DNA from: Planctomycetota bacterium
Lineage (GTDB): Bacteria > Planctomycetota > Planctomycetia > Pirellulales > UBA1268
Length of the DNA: 44,829 nt
Reading direction: 5' to 3'
Assembly: GCA_018970785.1 (NCBI GenBank)
Contig: JAGWVR010000020.1
Location: 1 to 44,829, forward strand
The notes under the pieces were generated by a model. The model made no database searches. It had not been told where the DNA came from and saw nothing but the letters and a program-made list of their open reading frames with translations. A program made the position numbers and the translations under genes. This document shows, in pieces, positions 33,398-42,120 of the stretch (the first letter of the stretch is position 1; the number at the start of each line of letters is the position of its first letter).

Positions 33398-36166
33398 ATG
33401 GGCCGTCGTGCGCCGCTCTTTCCGCTCCTCCTCCTGCTCCTCGTCGCCGGTCGGGCCGTCGCCCAGGCGCCGGTCGCCAAGCCGGAGAAGGTGACCTCCG
33501 TCGAGGGGGTGAGCGAGTACCGCTTCCCCAACGGCGCCCGCGTGGTGCTGTTTCCCGATCCGTCGCGGCCGACGATCACGGTCAACATGACGGTCCTCGT
33601 CGGCTCGCGCCACGAGGGCTACGGCGAGGCGGGAATGGCCCACCTCCTCGAGCACCTCGTCTTCAAGGGGACGCCGACGTTCCCCGAGGTGCCCAAGGCG
33701 CTCCGCGACCACGGCGCGAGCTTCAACGGCACCACCAACGTCGACCGCACCAACTACTTCGAGACCCTGCCGGCCACCGACGAGAACCTCGAGTTCGCGA
33801 TCCACCTCGAGTGCGACCGCCTCGTCAACAGCTTCATCAAGCGCGAGGACCTGCTCTCCGAGTTCACGGTCGTGCGCAACGAGTTCGAACGGGGTGAGAA
33901 CAGCCCCGAGCGCGTCCTCGCCCAGCGCGTCCAGGCGGCGGCCTACGAGTGGCACAACTACGGCAAGAGCACGATCGGAAACCGCTCCGACATCGAGCGG
34001 GTGCCGATCGACAACCTCCGTGCCTTTTACGAGCGCTTCTACCAGCCCGACAACGTCGTCCTCATCGTGACCGGCAAGTTCGCCGAGGAGAAGGCGCTGG
34101 CGCTGGCGGCGAAGTACCTCGGTTCGATCCCCCGGCCGTCGCGCAAGCTCAACACCACCTACACCGAGGAGCCGGCCCAGGACGGCGAGCGGACGGTGAT
34201 CCTCCGCCGCGTCGGCAAGGTCGGCTCGGTGATGATCGCCTACCACATGCCGGCCGCCGCGCACCCCGACTGGGCACCGCTGTCGATGCTCGCGAGCATC
34301 CTCTCGGAGGACAAGATCGGCCGGCTCGAGAAGAACCTCGTCGAGCCCGACATCGCCACCGGCGCCAGCGCCTTTGCCGACGACTCCCACGACCCCGGGC
34401 TGTTCAGCTTCATGGCCCAGCCCGTCGAGGGGAAGCTCGACGAGACGGAGCGCACGCTCCTGGGGGTGGCCGAGAGCGTCGCCGAGACGCCGTTCACGGC
34501 CGAGGAGCTCGACCGGGCCAAGCTCCGCGCCCGGCGCCGCGCCGAGAACACCCTCGCCGACGCCGCCTCGATGTCGCAGGCGCTGTCGTCGGCGGCGGCG
34601 CTCGGCGACTGGCGGCTGTGGTTCCTGCAGCGCGACCGGATCGAGGCCGTGACCGTCGACGACGTCAACCGCGTCGCCGCGACCTACTTCAAGCCCCACA
34701 ACCGCACGATCGGCAAGTTCATCCCGGTCGAGGCGCCGCAGCGGCTCGCGGTCCCGCAGGTCGAGTCGATCGCCGACGTCGTCAAGGACTACCGGGGTGG
34801 CGTGGCCCGCGAGGCGGGCGAGGCCTTCGATCCGACGCCCGAGAACATCGACCGGCGCACGAAGATCGTGGAGATCGACGGCATCAAGGTGGCCCTGCTG
34901 CCGAAGAAGAACCGCGGCGACACGGTGTCGTTCGCGATGGCGCTGCGCTACGGCAACGAGCGCTCGCTCCACGGCCTGGCGACCGCCGCGGGGATGCTGC
35001 CGCGGATGCTGATGGCCGGCACGAGCAAGTACGACCGCCAGCAGCTGCGGCAGAAGTTCGACGAACTGGGCGTGCGCATGGGGGGCGGCGGCCGCGGCGG
35101 CCGGGGGGGTGGCGGTGGCGGTGGAGCGGGCGGGCTGTCGTTCGGGATGGAGGCCAAGAAGGGCACGCTCCCCGACGCGATCCGGCTCCTCGGCGAGGTC
35201 CTCCGCGACCCGGCCTTCTCGGCGGAGGAGTTCGATCAGATGCGCGCCCAGTCGCTCGCCGGGATGGCGCGGATGGAGACCGAGCCGCAGATGCTCGCCG
35301 GCGTCAAGCTCGGCCGGGCGCTCTCCGACTACCCGCCGGGCGACGTCCGCCACGCGCGGTCGATCGAGGAGAGCCGGGCGGAGCTCGAGAAGGCGAACCT
35401 CGACGAGGTCAAGAAGCTGTACCGCGAGCAGCTCTCGGCGGCGGTCGGCGAGGTGGCGATCGTCGGCGACTTCGATCCCGACGCCGCCCTCGCCGCGATC
35501 CGCGACGTCGTCAAGGACTGGAAGTCGTCCACGCCCTACGAGCGGATCGAACGCGCGGCGAAGAAGGATCTGACGGGATCGAAGGAGGACATCGTCACGC
35601 CCGACAAGGACAACGCTGTGTTCATCGCCGGGCTGTCGTTCCCGCTCGACGACGAGTCGCCCGACGAGATGGCGCTGGAGGTCGGCAATTTCATCCTCGG
35701 CGGCGGGGCGCTGTCGAGCCGGCTCGGCGACCGGATCCGGCAGAAGGAGGGCCTGAGCTACGGCGTCAATTCATCGGTCAGCGTGCCGGCCCGCGGCGAC
35801 GACGCCCGGTTCACGATCAGCGCGATCACAAACCCGGGCAACATCGACGCCGTCGAGAAGGCGGCGCTCGAGGAGCTGAAGCGCTTCATCCAGTCGGGCC
35901 CCAGCGAGGAGGAACTGGCCGCGGCCAAGACGGCCTGGCTCGAGGCCCGCAAGACGGGGCGTTCGAGCGACGGCACGATCGTGGCGCAGCTCGTCAGCAA
36001 CCTCGAACTCGGCCGGACGATGGCCCGGGTCGCGGCCGACGAGAAGCGCGTGGCGGAAATGACGCCGCAGCAGATCCAGGACGCCTTCCGCCGGCACGTC
36101 GATCCCGACAAGCTCGTGATCATCCGCGCCGGCGACTTCACCAAGAAGGCCGCACCGGCCAAATGA
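33398..36166 (+). CDS. Two-module M16 (insulinase-like) zinc peptidase, exported
   Basis: This 922-aa protein begins with a signal peptide (FPLLLLLLVAGRAVAQA). The first M16 module has the inverted zinc motif HLLEH (82-86) and the downstream acidic segment EFTVVRNEFERGENSP. The second half (from about residue 480, KIVEIDGIKVALLPKKNRGDTVSF) is a non-catalytic M16 module without HxxEH, as is usual for fused forms. Near residues 560-578 it carries a Gly-rich run (MGGGGRGGRGGGGGGGAGG), which should be a flexible loop. RLGDRIRQKEGLSYGVNSS is the conserved C-terminal binding motif. It is probably periplasmic and cleaves peptides or targeted proteins. Confidence 0.95.
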   Translation: MGRRAPLFPLLLLLLVAGRAVAQAPVAKPEKVTSVEGVSEYRFPNGARVVLFPDPSRPTITVNMTVLVGSRHEGYGEAGMAHLLEHLVFKGTPTFPEVPKALRDHGASFNGTTNVDRTNYFETLPATDENLEFAIHLECDRLVNSFIKREDLLSEFTVVRNEFERGENSPERVLAQRVQAAAYEWHNYGKSTIGNRSDIERVPIDNLRAFYERFYQPDNVVLIVTGKFAEEKALALAAKYLGSIPRPSRKLNTTYTEEPAQDGERTVILRRVGKVGSVMIAYHMPAAAHPDWAPLSMLASILSEDKIGRLEKNLVEPDIATGASAFADDSHDPGLFSFMAQPVEGKLDETERTLLGVAESVAETPFTAEELDRAKLRARRRAENTLADAASMSQALSSAAALGDWRLWFLQRDRIEAVTVDDVNRVAATYFKPHNRTIGKFIPVEAPQRLAVPQVESIADVVKDYRGGVAREAGEAFDPTPENIDRRTKIVEIDGIKVALLPKKNRGDTVSFAMALRYGNERSLHGLATAAGMLPRMLMAGTSKYDRQQLRQKFDELGVRMGGGGRGGRGGGGGGGAGGLSFGMEAKKGTLPDAIRLLGEVLRDPAFSAEEFDQMRAQSLAGMARMETEPQMLAGVKLGRALSDYPPGDVRHARSIEESRAELEKANLDEVKKLYREQLSAAVGEVAIVGDFDPDAALAAIRDVVKDWKSSTPYERIERAAKKDLTGSKEDIVTPDKDNAVFIAGLSFPLDDESPDEMALEVGNFILGGGALSSRLGDRIRQKEGLSYGVNSSVSVPARGDDARFTISAITNPGNIDAVEKAALEELKRFIQSGPSEEELAAAKTAWLEARKTGRSSDGTIVAQLVSNLELGRTMARVAADEKRVAEMTPQQIQDAFRRHVDPDKLVIIRAGDFTKKAAPAK

Positions 36167-36195
36167 ACGGCGCGACTGCCCAAGGGCAGCGCCGT
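36167..36195. terminator. Hairpin between convergent M16 and isomerase genes
   Basis: ACGGCGC (36167-36173) pairs with GCGCCGT (36189-36195), with inner TGCCC/GGGCA. It begins directly after the M16 stop and ends 16 nt before the other stop. There is no U tract. Confidence 0.5.
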
Positions 36196-36210
36196 CGCCC
36201 GCCGGTCCGG

Positions 36211-37164
36211 TCAGCCTGCCAGTGCCGTCCGCAGCGCCGCCAGGTGCCGCGGCACGGCGGCGTAGGGATCCTCGTCTTCCTCGTACTCGAGCACCACGCG
36301 CCCCTGGTAGCCGGCGTCGCGGAGGATCCCGACGATCCGCCGTGCGTCGGCCGGCTCGGCCGGCCCCCCTTCGGTGCGGCGGATCGACACCTTGTACTGG
36401 ACGTTGACCGCATAGGGCGCGCAGCGCGCGAGGTCGGCATAGGGATCGGCCGAGACGAAGTTGCCGGTGTCGAGGCTGATCCCGAGCCAGTCGCTGTCCA
36501 CGCCGCGGACGACCTCGAGGAGGCCATCGGGGTCGGCGACCACGCCGCCATGGTTCTCGACGCCGAGCATCACGCCGCGCGTCGCGGCGTGGGCGGCGCA
36601 CTCGGTGAGCGCGGCGATGCACTGCCTCCGTGCCGCGGCGTCGTCGAGGCCGTCGCCGGACGGCCCGGCGAAGACGCGCATGTGCCCGGCCCCGAGCAGC
36701 GCCGTGCGGTCGATCCAGCGCTTGACGTCGGCGATCTCGCCGTCGAGCCGCGGCCCGGCGGGAAGCGTGAAGCGGTTGCCGACGGCCGTCCCGGCGATCG
36801 CGATCCCGCGGAGGAAGGCCTGGCGGCGGAAGGCCGCCAGGTCGGCGTCCCCGACGGCGGGATCGAAGTAGTAGGCGGTCAGCTCGGCATCGCAGCCGTG
36901 GTCGGCGCAGTAGTCGATGAACCCCGGGATCGAGAGCGCCCGCGCCGGATCGGCGACGGCCTGCGCCGTGCCGCGCGACCAGGGGAAGTACTGCCGGAAG
37001 CCGTAGGCGGCAAGCGCGGGGACGAACCGCGGAGCACCGGGGCGCCGCGGCGGATCGGCGGCGGACAGGCGGCGCGGCAGCGCCGCCGCCAGGGCAGTCG
37101 CCGCGATCCAGCCGCGCCGCGTCGTCTGCCGGCATCCCCCCGTGGCACTCCCGTCGCGCCCCAT
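36211..37164 (-). CDS. Sugar phosphate isomerase/epimerase-like TIM-barrel protein (Tat leader)
   Basis: This 317-aa protein has a probable twin-arginine leader (TTRRGWIAATALAAALPRRLSA). The barrel carries ELTAYYFDPAV, the metal-site Glu in MLGVENHGGVVADPDGLLEVV, GISLDTGNF and VVLEYEEDEDPY. This matches the xylose-isomerase-like (AP endonuclease 2) superfamily common in planctomycetes. The ATG at 37164 has GGGAGG upstream. It starts 17 nt after the beta-RFAP synthase stop and so lies in the same transcript. Its substrate is unknown, and a link to H4MPT synthesis is not established. Confidence 0.87.
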   Translation of the reverse strand: MGRDGSATGGCRQTTRRGWIAATALAAALPRRLSAADPPRRPGAPRFVPALAAYGFRQYFPWSRGTAQAVADPARALSIPGFIDYCADHGCDAELTAYYFDPAVGDADLAAFRRQAFLRGIAIAGTAVGNRFTLPAGPRLDGEIADVKRWIDRTALLGAGHMRVFAGPSGDGLDDAAARRQCIAALTECAAHAATRGVMLGVENHGGVVADPDGLLEVVRGVDSDWLGISLDTGNFVSADPYADLARCAPYAVNVQYKVSIRRTEGGPAEPADARRIVGILRDAGYQGRVVLEYEEDEDPYAAVPRHLAALRTALAG

Positions 37165-37181
37165 CGCTGCCTCCCTTCGGG

Positions 37182-38246
37182 TCACTCGACGACGCGCATC
37201 ACGGCGCCGTCGGAGTCGAACTTGGCGATCGACAGCTCGAATTGCCCGGTGAGCCCGAGGGCCTCGAACTGCTCCACCACCGTGCCCGCCGAGGCGAGCG
37301 AGTCGCAGACCGCCATCACCGCCGGACCCCAGCTGCTCTGCGCCCGGCCGACGACTCCGAGCTCGCCGAGAAGTTCGATGAGCTGGGCGGTCGCCTCGGC
37401 ATGCGGCTGCTGCGCGCTCTCCGCCGCGAACGGCTCGCCGGCCAACTGCCCATAGGCATGGACCGCCTCGGAGAAGGCGTCGAACCGTCCCTCGACCGCC
37501 GCCGGGAGCAGTTCGAGCAGCAGCAGCCGCGACAGCTCGGCGGAGATCTCCCGCGGCACCGGCGCGAGGCGGCGGAACGCCTGGCGCTCCGCCTCGCCCG
37601 ACAGCCCTTCGGCGTTGCGTTCGACGATCACGACACAGCGCCAGGCGCTCGGCAGACGCACCCGCGCGACCATCGGCGACCGCGCCTGGTCGGTGCCGCG
37701 GTCGTCCGGGGAGGTGAACCGGCCGGCCTCGACGATCAACCCGCCGCGGGCGAAGCCGTAGAGGCCGACGTTCGAGCGCTTTCCGCGCCCCACCGCCCGT
37801 GCCAGCGCCACCGCGTCGCGGGTCTCGAAGTGCCAGGGCTCCCCCTCGTCGGCGCGCGGACCGCCCCCTTCGCCCCCGGCGAGATGGAGATGACGCATCC
37901 CGGCGGCGACGGCGAGGGCGAGCTGCGTGCCGCTGCCGAGGCCGACATGGGCGCGCGGCACCGCCACCACCTCGATCTCGCAGCCGGCGTCGGCGGGCAG
38001 ATCCCACGATCGGCTGCAGGCATGGGCGAAGCGCAGGGCGCGCTCGACGAGCTGGCCGCGGCCACGGAAGTCGGCGGCCTTGCCCATCCGCAGATGGACC
38101 CCCGGGCGGTCGACCATCACGCCGACGCCGCCGAACGAGCGGACGCTCGGCGTTCCGAACGAGAGCATCCCGAGGTGGAGCCGCGCCGGCGTCTTCACCT
38201 CGACGAGGCGGCCGGCGGCGCGCGGGCGTGGGGAATCGGACGGCAT
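37182..38246 (-). CDS. Beta-ribofuranosylaminobenzene 5'-phosphate synthase family (GHMP fold)
   Basis: This 354-aa protein should join PRPP and 4-aminobenzoate with loss of CO2, the committed step of tetrahydromethanopterin synthesis. TPARLHLGMLSFG starts the GHMP fold, VPRAHVGLGSGTQLALAVAAG is the glycine-rich phosphate loop, and GRGKRSNVGLYGFARGGLIVEAG and QSSWGPAVMAV are typical of this family. The ATG at 38246 lies 5 nt after the DUF447 stop, so translation is probably coupled. DUF447 and DUF6513, both H4MPT-associated, and pabA/pabB in the same region support the call. Confidence 0.9.
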   Translation of the reverse strand: MPSDSPRPRAAGRLVEVKTPARLHLGMLSFGTPSVRSFGGVGVMVDRPGVHLRMGKAADFRGRGQLVERALRFAHACSRSWDLPADAGCEIEVVAVPRAHVGLGSGTQLALAVAAGMRHLHLAGGEGGGPRADEGEPWHFETRDAVALARAVGRGKRSNVGLYGFARGGLIVEAGRFTSPDDRGTDQARSPMVARVRLPSAWRCVVIVERNAEGLSGEAERQAFRRLAPVPREISAELSRLLLLELLPAAVEGRFDAFSEAVHAYGQLAGEPFAAESAQQPHAEATAQLIELLGELGVVGRAQSSWGPAVMAVCDSLASAGTVVEQFEALGLTGQFELSIAKFDSDGAVMRVVE

Positions 38247-38251
38247 GCGTG

Positions 38252-38884
38252 TCAGGGGATCGGTCGGTCCGCGCGGGCCCCCGCGGCGGGACTGGAGGAG
38301 CCATCAGCGTAGCCGGCGGCGGCGACCGCCGAAACCAACAGCGCGAACGCGGCACGTTCGCGCTCCCCCGCCGTCTTGTCGATCGCCGTCCGCAGGGCCT
38401 CGAGCCGGCGCCCGACCTCCGCCGCTCCGAGCAGCGGGAGCCGCGAGACGTGCACGGCCCCCTCGACGACCGCGGCGGCGGCGCGGTTCCAGCCGAAGAA
38501 CGGCCGCCCCTCGTGGACGTGGACGACCGTCGCGGCGAGCTGCTGCCGCGGCGTCGCCCGGTCGGCGGTGGCGACGCGGAACTCGAACGCCCGGCAGCAG
38601 TCCTCGATGACCCAGCCCTCGACCGCCACGGCGGGCCGCACCGGCACCGGCACCTCGACCCCGGCGATCAACCGGGCGAGGAGCAGGCAGTCGTCGGTGA
38701 CGTGGAACACGCCGACCCCGTCGCGCGCCAGGTGGACGGCGGTCCGGCTGGTCGCGAACGGAAGGAGGACGAGGCTCGTCGGCCGGCCGCGCTGGGCCTC
38801 GTCGATCCACGGCCCCATCGGGGCGAGGTGCGCGCCGCCGTCGTCGGCGCGGGTCGAGACGATGCCTTCGAGGACCAGGGGCAT
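38252..38884 (-). CDS. DUF447 family protein, H4MPT-associated
   Basis: This 210-aa protein begins MPLVLEGIVSTRADDGGAHLAPMGPWID, the typical opening of DUF447 proteins, which have a flavin-reductase-like split barrel. The rest includes CCRAFEFRVATADRATPRQQLAATVVHVHEGRPFFGWNRA. Members occur in archaea and in bacteria that carry H4MPT genes, and the exact step is not known to me. No strong Shine-Dalgarno is seen before the ATG at 38884. It is the first gene of the minus-strand cluster and faces DUF6513 across a gap that holds repeat copy B. Confidence 0.82.
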   Translation of the reverse strand: MPLVLEGIVSTRADDGGAHLAPMGPWIDEAQRGRPTSLVLLPFATSRTAVHLARDGVGVFHVTDDCLLLARLIAGVEVPVPVRPAVAVEGWVIEDCCRAFEFRVATADRATPRQQLAATVVHVHEGRPFFGWNRAAAAVVEGAVHVSRLPLLGAAEVGRRLEALRTAIDKTAGERERAAFALLVSAVAAAGYADGSSSPAAGARADRPIP

Positions 38885-38938
38885 GCGATGGCAGGCGCGG
38901 CGCGCTCGCGGAGGCGGGGAGTCGGTTTCGGGGAAGAG

Positions 38939-39085
38939 GATTCGTCCACCGGCAGCTGGCAGCCGGTGGCCCAGGGAATCGGCCGCCGGACGCGGCCGAC
39001 GGCGACCCGGGAAACCCTCGGCGTTTCCCGCGGTCGCCACCGTGGACGAAGGCCACGGAGGGCTTTGTCCACCGACAGCTAGAAT
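38939..39085 (+). repeat. Structured dispersed repeat, copy B, in a divergent gap
   Basis: The core 38979-39083 matches copy A at 23318-23421. The hairpins are GGCCGC-CGGAC-GCGGCC (38981-38997), GGCGACC...GGTCGCC enclosing GGGAAAC/GTTTCCC (39001-39038), and GTGGACGAAG/CTTTGTCCAC with one G-U pair (39042-39072). A further hairpin, CCACCGGC/GCCGGTGG, precedes it near 38947-38970. It fills most of the gap between DUF447 and DUF6513 and ends at TAGAAT (39080-39085), a possible -10 34 nt before the DUF6513 start. Confidence 0.75.
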
Positions 39086-39118
39086 ACCGGAGGATTTTCC
39101 CGTCGTCGGACCGCCGCC

Positions 39119-40600
39119 GTGACCGCTTCCCGCGAACGCATCCATTTCGTCACCGGCCGGCTGGCGGAACCGTCGCTGCGGCGCGTGCTGGCCGACCTCG
39201 GGCCACGCGTCGGCTTCGACTACAGCGTCGACGTGCTCAACATCACCGTCGCGGCGCTGATGACGACCCCGTGGATCGCCCGGCGGCTGGCCGTGCCGCC
39301 GGGCACCGATCGCGTCGTCCTCCCCGGCTCGGTGTCGGGGCCGCTCGACGTCGTCGCCGCGGCGGCCGGCGTCCCGGTGGAGCGCGGCCCGGCCGATCTC
39401 CGCCGGCTCGACGAGTGGTTCGGCCAGGCGCGCACCGACCGCGACGGCTACGGCGCCCACGCGATCGAGATCCTCGCCGAGATCAACCACGCCCCGCGCC
39501 TCTCCCGCGCCGACTTGCTCGCCACGGCGCGGCGGCTGGCTGCCGACGGCGCCGACCTGATCGACGTCGGCTGCGACCCCGGCTCGACCTGGGCGGGCGT
39601 CGGTGACGCGGTGCGGATGCTCGTCGCCGAGGGGCTGCGGGTCTCGATCGACAGCTTCGACCCCGCCGAGGTCGGCGCCGCCGTGGCCGCCGGGGCGGAA
39701 CTGGTGCTGAGCGTCAATTCCGCCAACGCCGCGGCCGCCGCCGACTGGGGCTGCGAGGTGGTGGCGATCCCCGACGTTCCCGACGACCTCGGCAGCCTCC
39801 TCGACACCGCCGACTTCCTCGAGCGGCGGGGAGTGCGCTTCCGCCTCGACCCGGTCCTCGAGCCGATCGGGTTCGGGTTCGCGGCGTCGCTCGGCCGGGC
39901 CCTCGAGCTGCGCCGCCGCCGCCCCGAGGCGGCGCTGATGCTCGGGATCGGCAACCTCACCGAGCTGACCGACGTCGACTCGGCCGGAATCAACGTCCTG
40001 CTGCTGGGGTTCTGCGCCGAGGTCGGGATCGGGTCGGTGCTGACCACCGAGGTGATCCACTGGGCGCGGTCGAGCGTGCGCGAGTGCGATCTCGGCAGGA
40101 GGCTCGTCCACCACGCGGTCGCCCGGCGCACGCTCCCCAAGCACGTCGAGCCGGGGCTGGTGGTGCTCCGCTCGGGGCGGCCGCAGGCGCACGGCGACGA
40201 GGTCCTCGAGCGCCTCGCCGCCGACATCCGCGATCCCAACTTCCGGATCTTCGCCGAGCGCGACGCGATCCACCTGGTCGGCGCGGGGCTGCACCTCGCC
40301 GACCGCGATCCGTTCGCGCTGTTCGAGCGGCTCACGGCCGCGGGGCGGACCGACGTCGATCCGTCGCACGCCTTCTACCTCGGCTACGAGATGGCCAAGG
40401 CGGTCACCGCGCTCACGCTCGGCAAGGACTACCGTCAGGACCAAGCGCTCGAGTGGGGCCACCTGACGCGCGCCGAGATCGGCCACGGGCCGTCGCGCGC
40501 CGCGGCACGGGCCGCCGCTGCTGCCGTCACCGCCGCGGCAGCGATCGCCGATCCGCGGCCGGCCGACCCGACACCCTCGCCCCCGGTCGAGGCGACGTGA
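39119..40600 (+). CDS. DUF6513 protein with dihydropteroate synthase-like domain (H4MPT pathway)
   Basis: This 493-aa protein has an N-terminal DUF6513 domain (HFVTGRLAEPSLRRVLADLG, DYSVDVLNITVAALMTTPWIARRL). A DHPS-like barrel follows: ILAEINHAPRLSRADLLATARRL, GADLIDVGCDPGSTW, VSIDSFDPAEV and LMLGIGNLTELTDVDSAGIN. The tail is Ala-rich. In bacteria with H4MPT this family is thought to carry out a pterin-joining step analogous to DHPS. The GTG at 39119 is used. The pabB start overlaps its stop (GTGA at 40597-40600), so translation is coupled. Confidence 0.88.
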   Translation: MTASRERIHFVTGRLAEPSLRRVLADLGPRVGFDYSVDVLNITVAALMTTPWIARRLAVPPGTDRVVLPGSVSGPLDVVAAAAGVPVERGPADLRRLDEWFGQARTDRDGYGAHAIEILAEINHAPRLSRADLLATARRLAADGADLIDVGCDPGSTWAGVGDAVRMLVAEGLRVSIDSFDPAEVGAAVAAGAELVLSVNSANAAAAADWGCEVVAIPDVPDDLGSLLDTADFLERRGVRFRLDPVLEPIGFGFAASLGRALELRRRRPEAALMLGIGNLTELTDVDSAGINVLLLGFCAEVGIGSVLTTEVIHWARSSVRECDLGRRLVHHAVARRTLPKHVEPGLVVLRSGRPQAHGDEVLERLAADIRDPNFRIFAERDAIHLVGAGLHLADRDPFALFERLTAAGRTDVDPSHAFYLGYEMAKAVTALTLGKDYRQDQALEWGHLTRAEIGHGPSRAAARAAAAAVTAAAAIADPRPADPTPSPPVEAT

Positions 40601-42120
40601 TCCCCCTTCCCTCCGCTCCCCGCATCGTCCGGCGCTGGTCGACGTCGTCCGGCGCCGTGGTCGCCGAATTGGATCCCGGCTGCTCGGCCGAGGATCTGTT
40701 CGTCCTCGGCGCCGGGCAGCCGCACCGGCTGTGGCTCGATTCGGCGCGTGTCGACCCGCCCGCCACCGATCGCACCGAGCAGCCTCCGCCGCGCCTCGGG
40801 CAGGCGTCGTTCGTCGCCTTCGACCCGATCCACGTCGTGACGCTGCCGCGCACCGAGGCCACTCCCGCCGCCGCGCAGGCCGCCCTGGCCACCGCAGCGG
40901 CCGTGCTCGCCGACCTCCGCACCGAGACGATCCCGGGCCTGCCGGCCTTTCAGGGAGGTCTGGCAGGGCTGCTCACCTACGACTTCGGCCTGGCGCTCCT
41001 CGGGCTGCCGCTGCCGCCGGGGCAGGACGACGTGCCGCTGGTGTCGCTGGCCAGCTACGACGTGGTGTTCGCGTTCGACCATGACCTCGGCCGGGCCTGG
41101 GCGATCTCGCAGGGACTGCCCGCGCGGGGCCCGGTCGCGCGCCGGGCACGCGCCGAGGAGCGTCTCGACCGTCTGCTGGCGGCGCTCGGCACGCAGCCGG
41201 CGGCGCGCGCGGCGGACGGCCCGACCGCGGCGGCCGTCGCCGGCCATCCCCTGCCGTCGTTCCCGGCGGTCCATGCCAGCCACACCGCGGCGGCCTACCG
41301 GGGAATGGTCGAGGAGGCGATCGAGCTGATCCGCGCCGGCGACATCTTCCAGGTCAACCTCGCCCAGCGCCTCGCGGTGGCGGCGCGCGTCGACCCGACG
41401 CGGCTGGCCTGCGCCGCGCGGGGCGGGAATCCGGCACCGTTCGCCGCCTCGCTCGAGCTCGACGGCCTCCACGTGGCGAGCATGTCGCCGGAGCGGTTCC
41501 TCCAGGTGCGGGGCGGGATCGTGCGGATGCATCCGATCAAGGGGACGCGGCGGGTGATCGACAGCCCCGAGGCCGACCTGTTCGCCGGCGACGACCTCGC
41601 CGCCAGCGCCAAGGACCGGGCCGAGAACGTGATGATCGTCGACCTGGTGCGCAACGACCTGTCGCGCGAGTGCACCCCCGAGAGCGTCCGCGTCGAGGCG
41701 CTGTGCCGCCTCGAGCGCTACGCCTGCGTGCAGCACCTGGTGTCGATCGTCGCCGGACGGCTCCGCCCCGGCGCGACCGCGCTCGACGCCCTCCGCGCCG
41801 CCGTGCCGGGGGGGAGCGTGACCGGCGCGCCCAAGCACCGGGCGTGCGAGATCATCTCCGCCCTCGAGGGCACGGCACGCGGCTGCTACTGCGGCTCGAT
41901 CGGCTACGTCGGCTTCGACGGCCGTGCCGATTTCAACCTCCTCATCCGCACCCTCGTGGCCCGCGCCGGCTCACTCGAGTTCTCCGTCGGCGGCGGGATC
42001 ACGGCGCGGAGCGATCCGGCCGCCGAACACGCCGAGACGCTCCACAAGGCGGAAGGGATCCTCCGTGTGTTGTCGGCCCTCGGCATCGCCGGCGACCGGC
42101 CCGGGGAGCGCCCGGCATGA
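40597..42120 (+). CDS. pabB: Aminodeoxychorismate synthase component I
   Basis: This 507-aa chorismate-binding enzyme converts chorismate and ammonia to 4-amino-4-deoxychorismate. Core blocks are GDIFQVNLAQRL, SMSPERFL, HPIKGTRRV, KDRAENVMIVDLVRNDLSR, VPGGSVTGAPKHRA and GYVGFDGRADFN. Lys315 in PIKGT is the residue that marks PabB, whereas anthranilate synthase TrpE has Ala there. GTG overlaps the DUF6513 stop, and the gene ends in ATGA overlap with pabA. With DUF6513 and beta-RFAP synthase nearby, its pABA probably serves both folate and H4MPT synthesis. Confidence 0.92.
   Translation: MIPLPSAPRIVRRWSTSSGAVVAELDPGCSAEDLFVLGAGQPHRLWLDSARVDPPATDRTEQPPPRLGQASFVAFDPIHVVTLPRTEATPAAAQAALATAAAVLADLRTETIPGLPAFQGGLAGLLTYDFGLALLGLPLPPGQDDVPLVSLASYDVVFAFDHDLGRAWAISQGLPARGPVARRARAEERLDRLLAALGTQPAARAADGPTAAAVAGHPLPSFPAVHASHTAAAYRGMVEEAIELIRAGDIFQVNLAQRLAVAARVDPTRLACAARGGNPAPFAASLELDGLHVASMSPERFLQVRGGIVRMHPIKGTRRVIDSPEADLFAGDDLAASAKDRAENVMIVDLVRNDLSRECTPESVRVEALCRLERYACVQHLVSIVAGRLRPGATALDALRAAVPGGSVTGAPKHRACEIISALEGTARGCYCGSIGYVGFDGRADFNLLIRTLVARAGSLEFSVGGGITARSDPAAEHAETLHKAEGILRVLSALGIAGDRPGERPA

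Noticed and set aside
33949-37455. 1168-codon plus-strand frame crossing M16 and the isomerase gene
   Set aside because: It is out of frame with M16 and antisense to two other genes. Its composition is biased and contains no motif.
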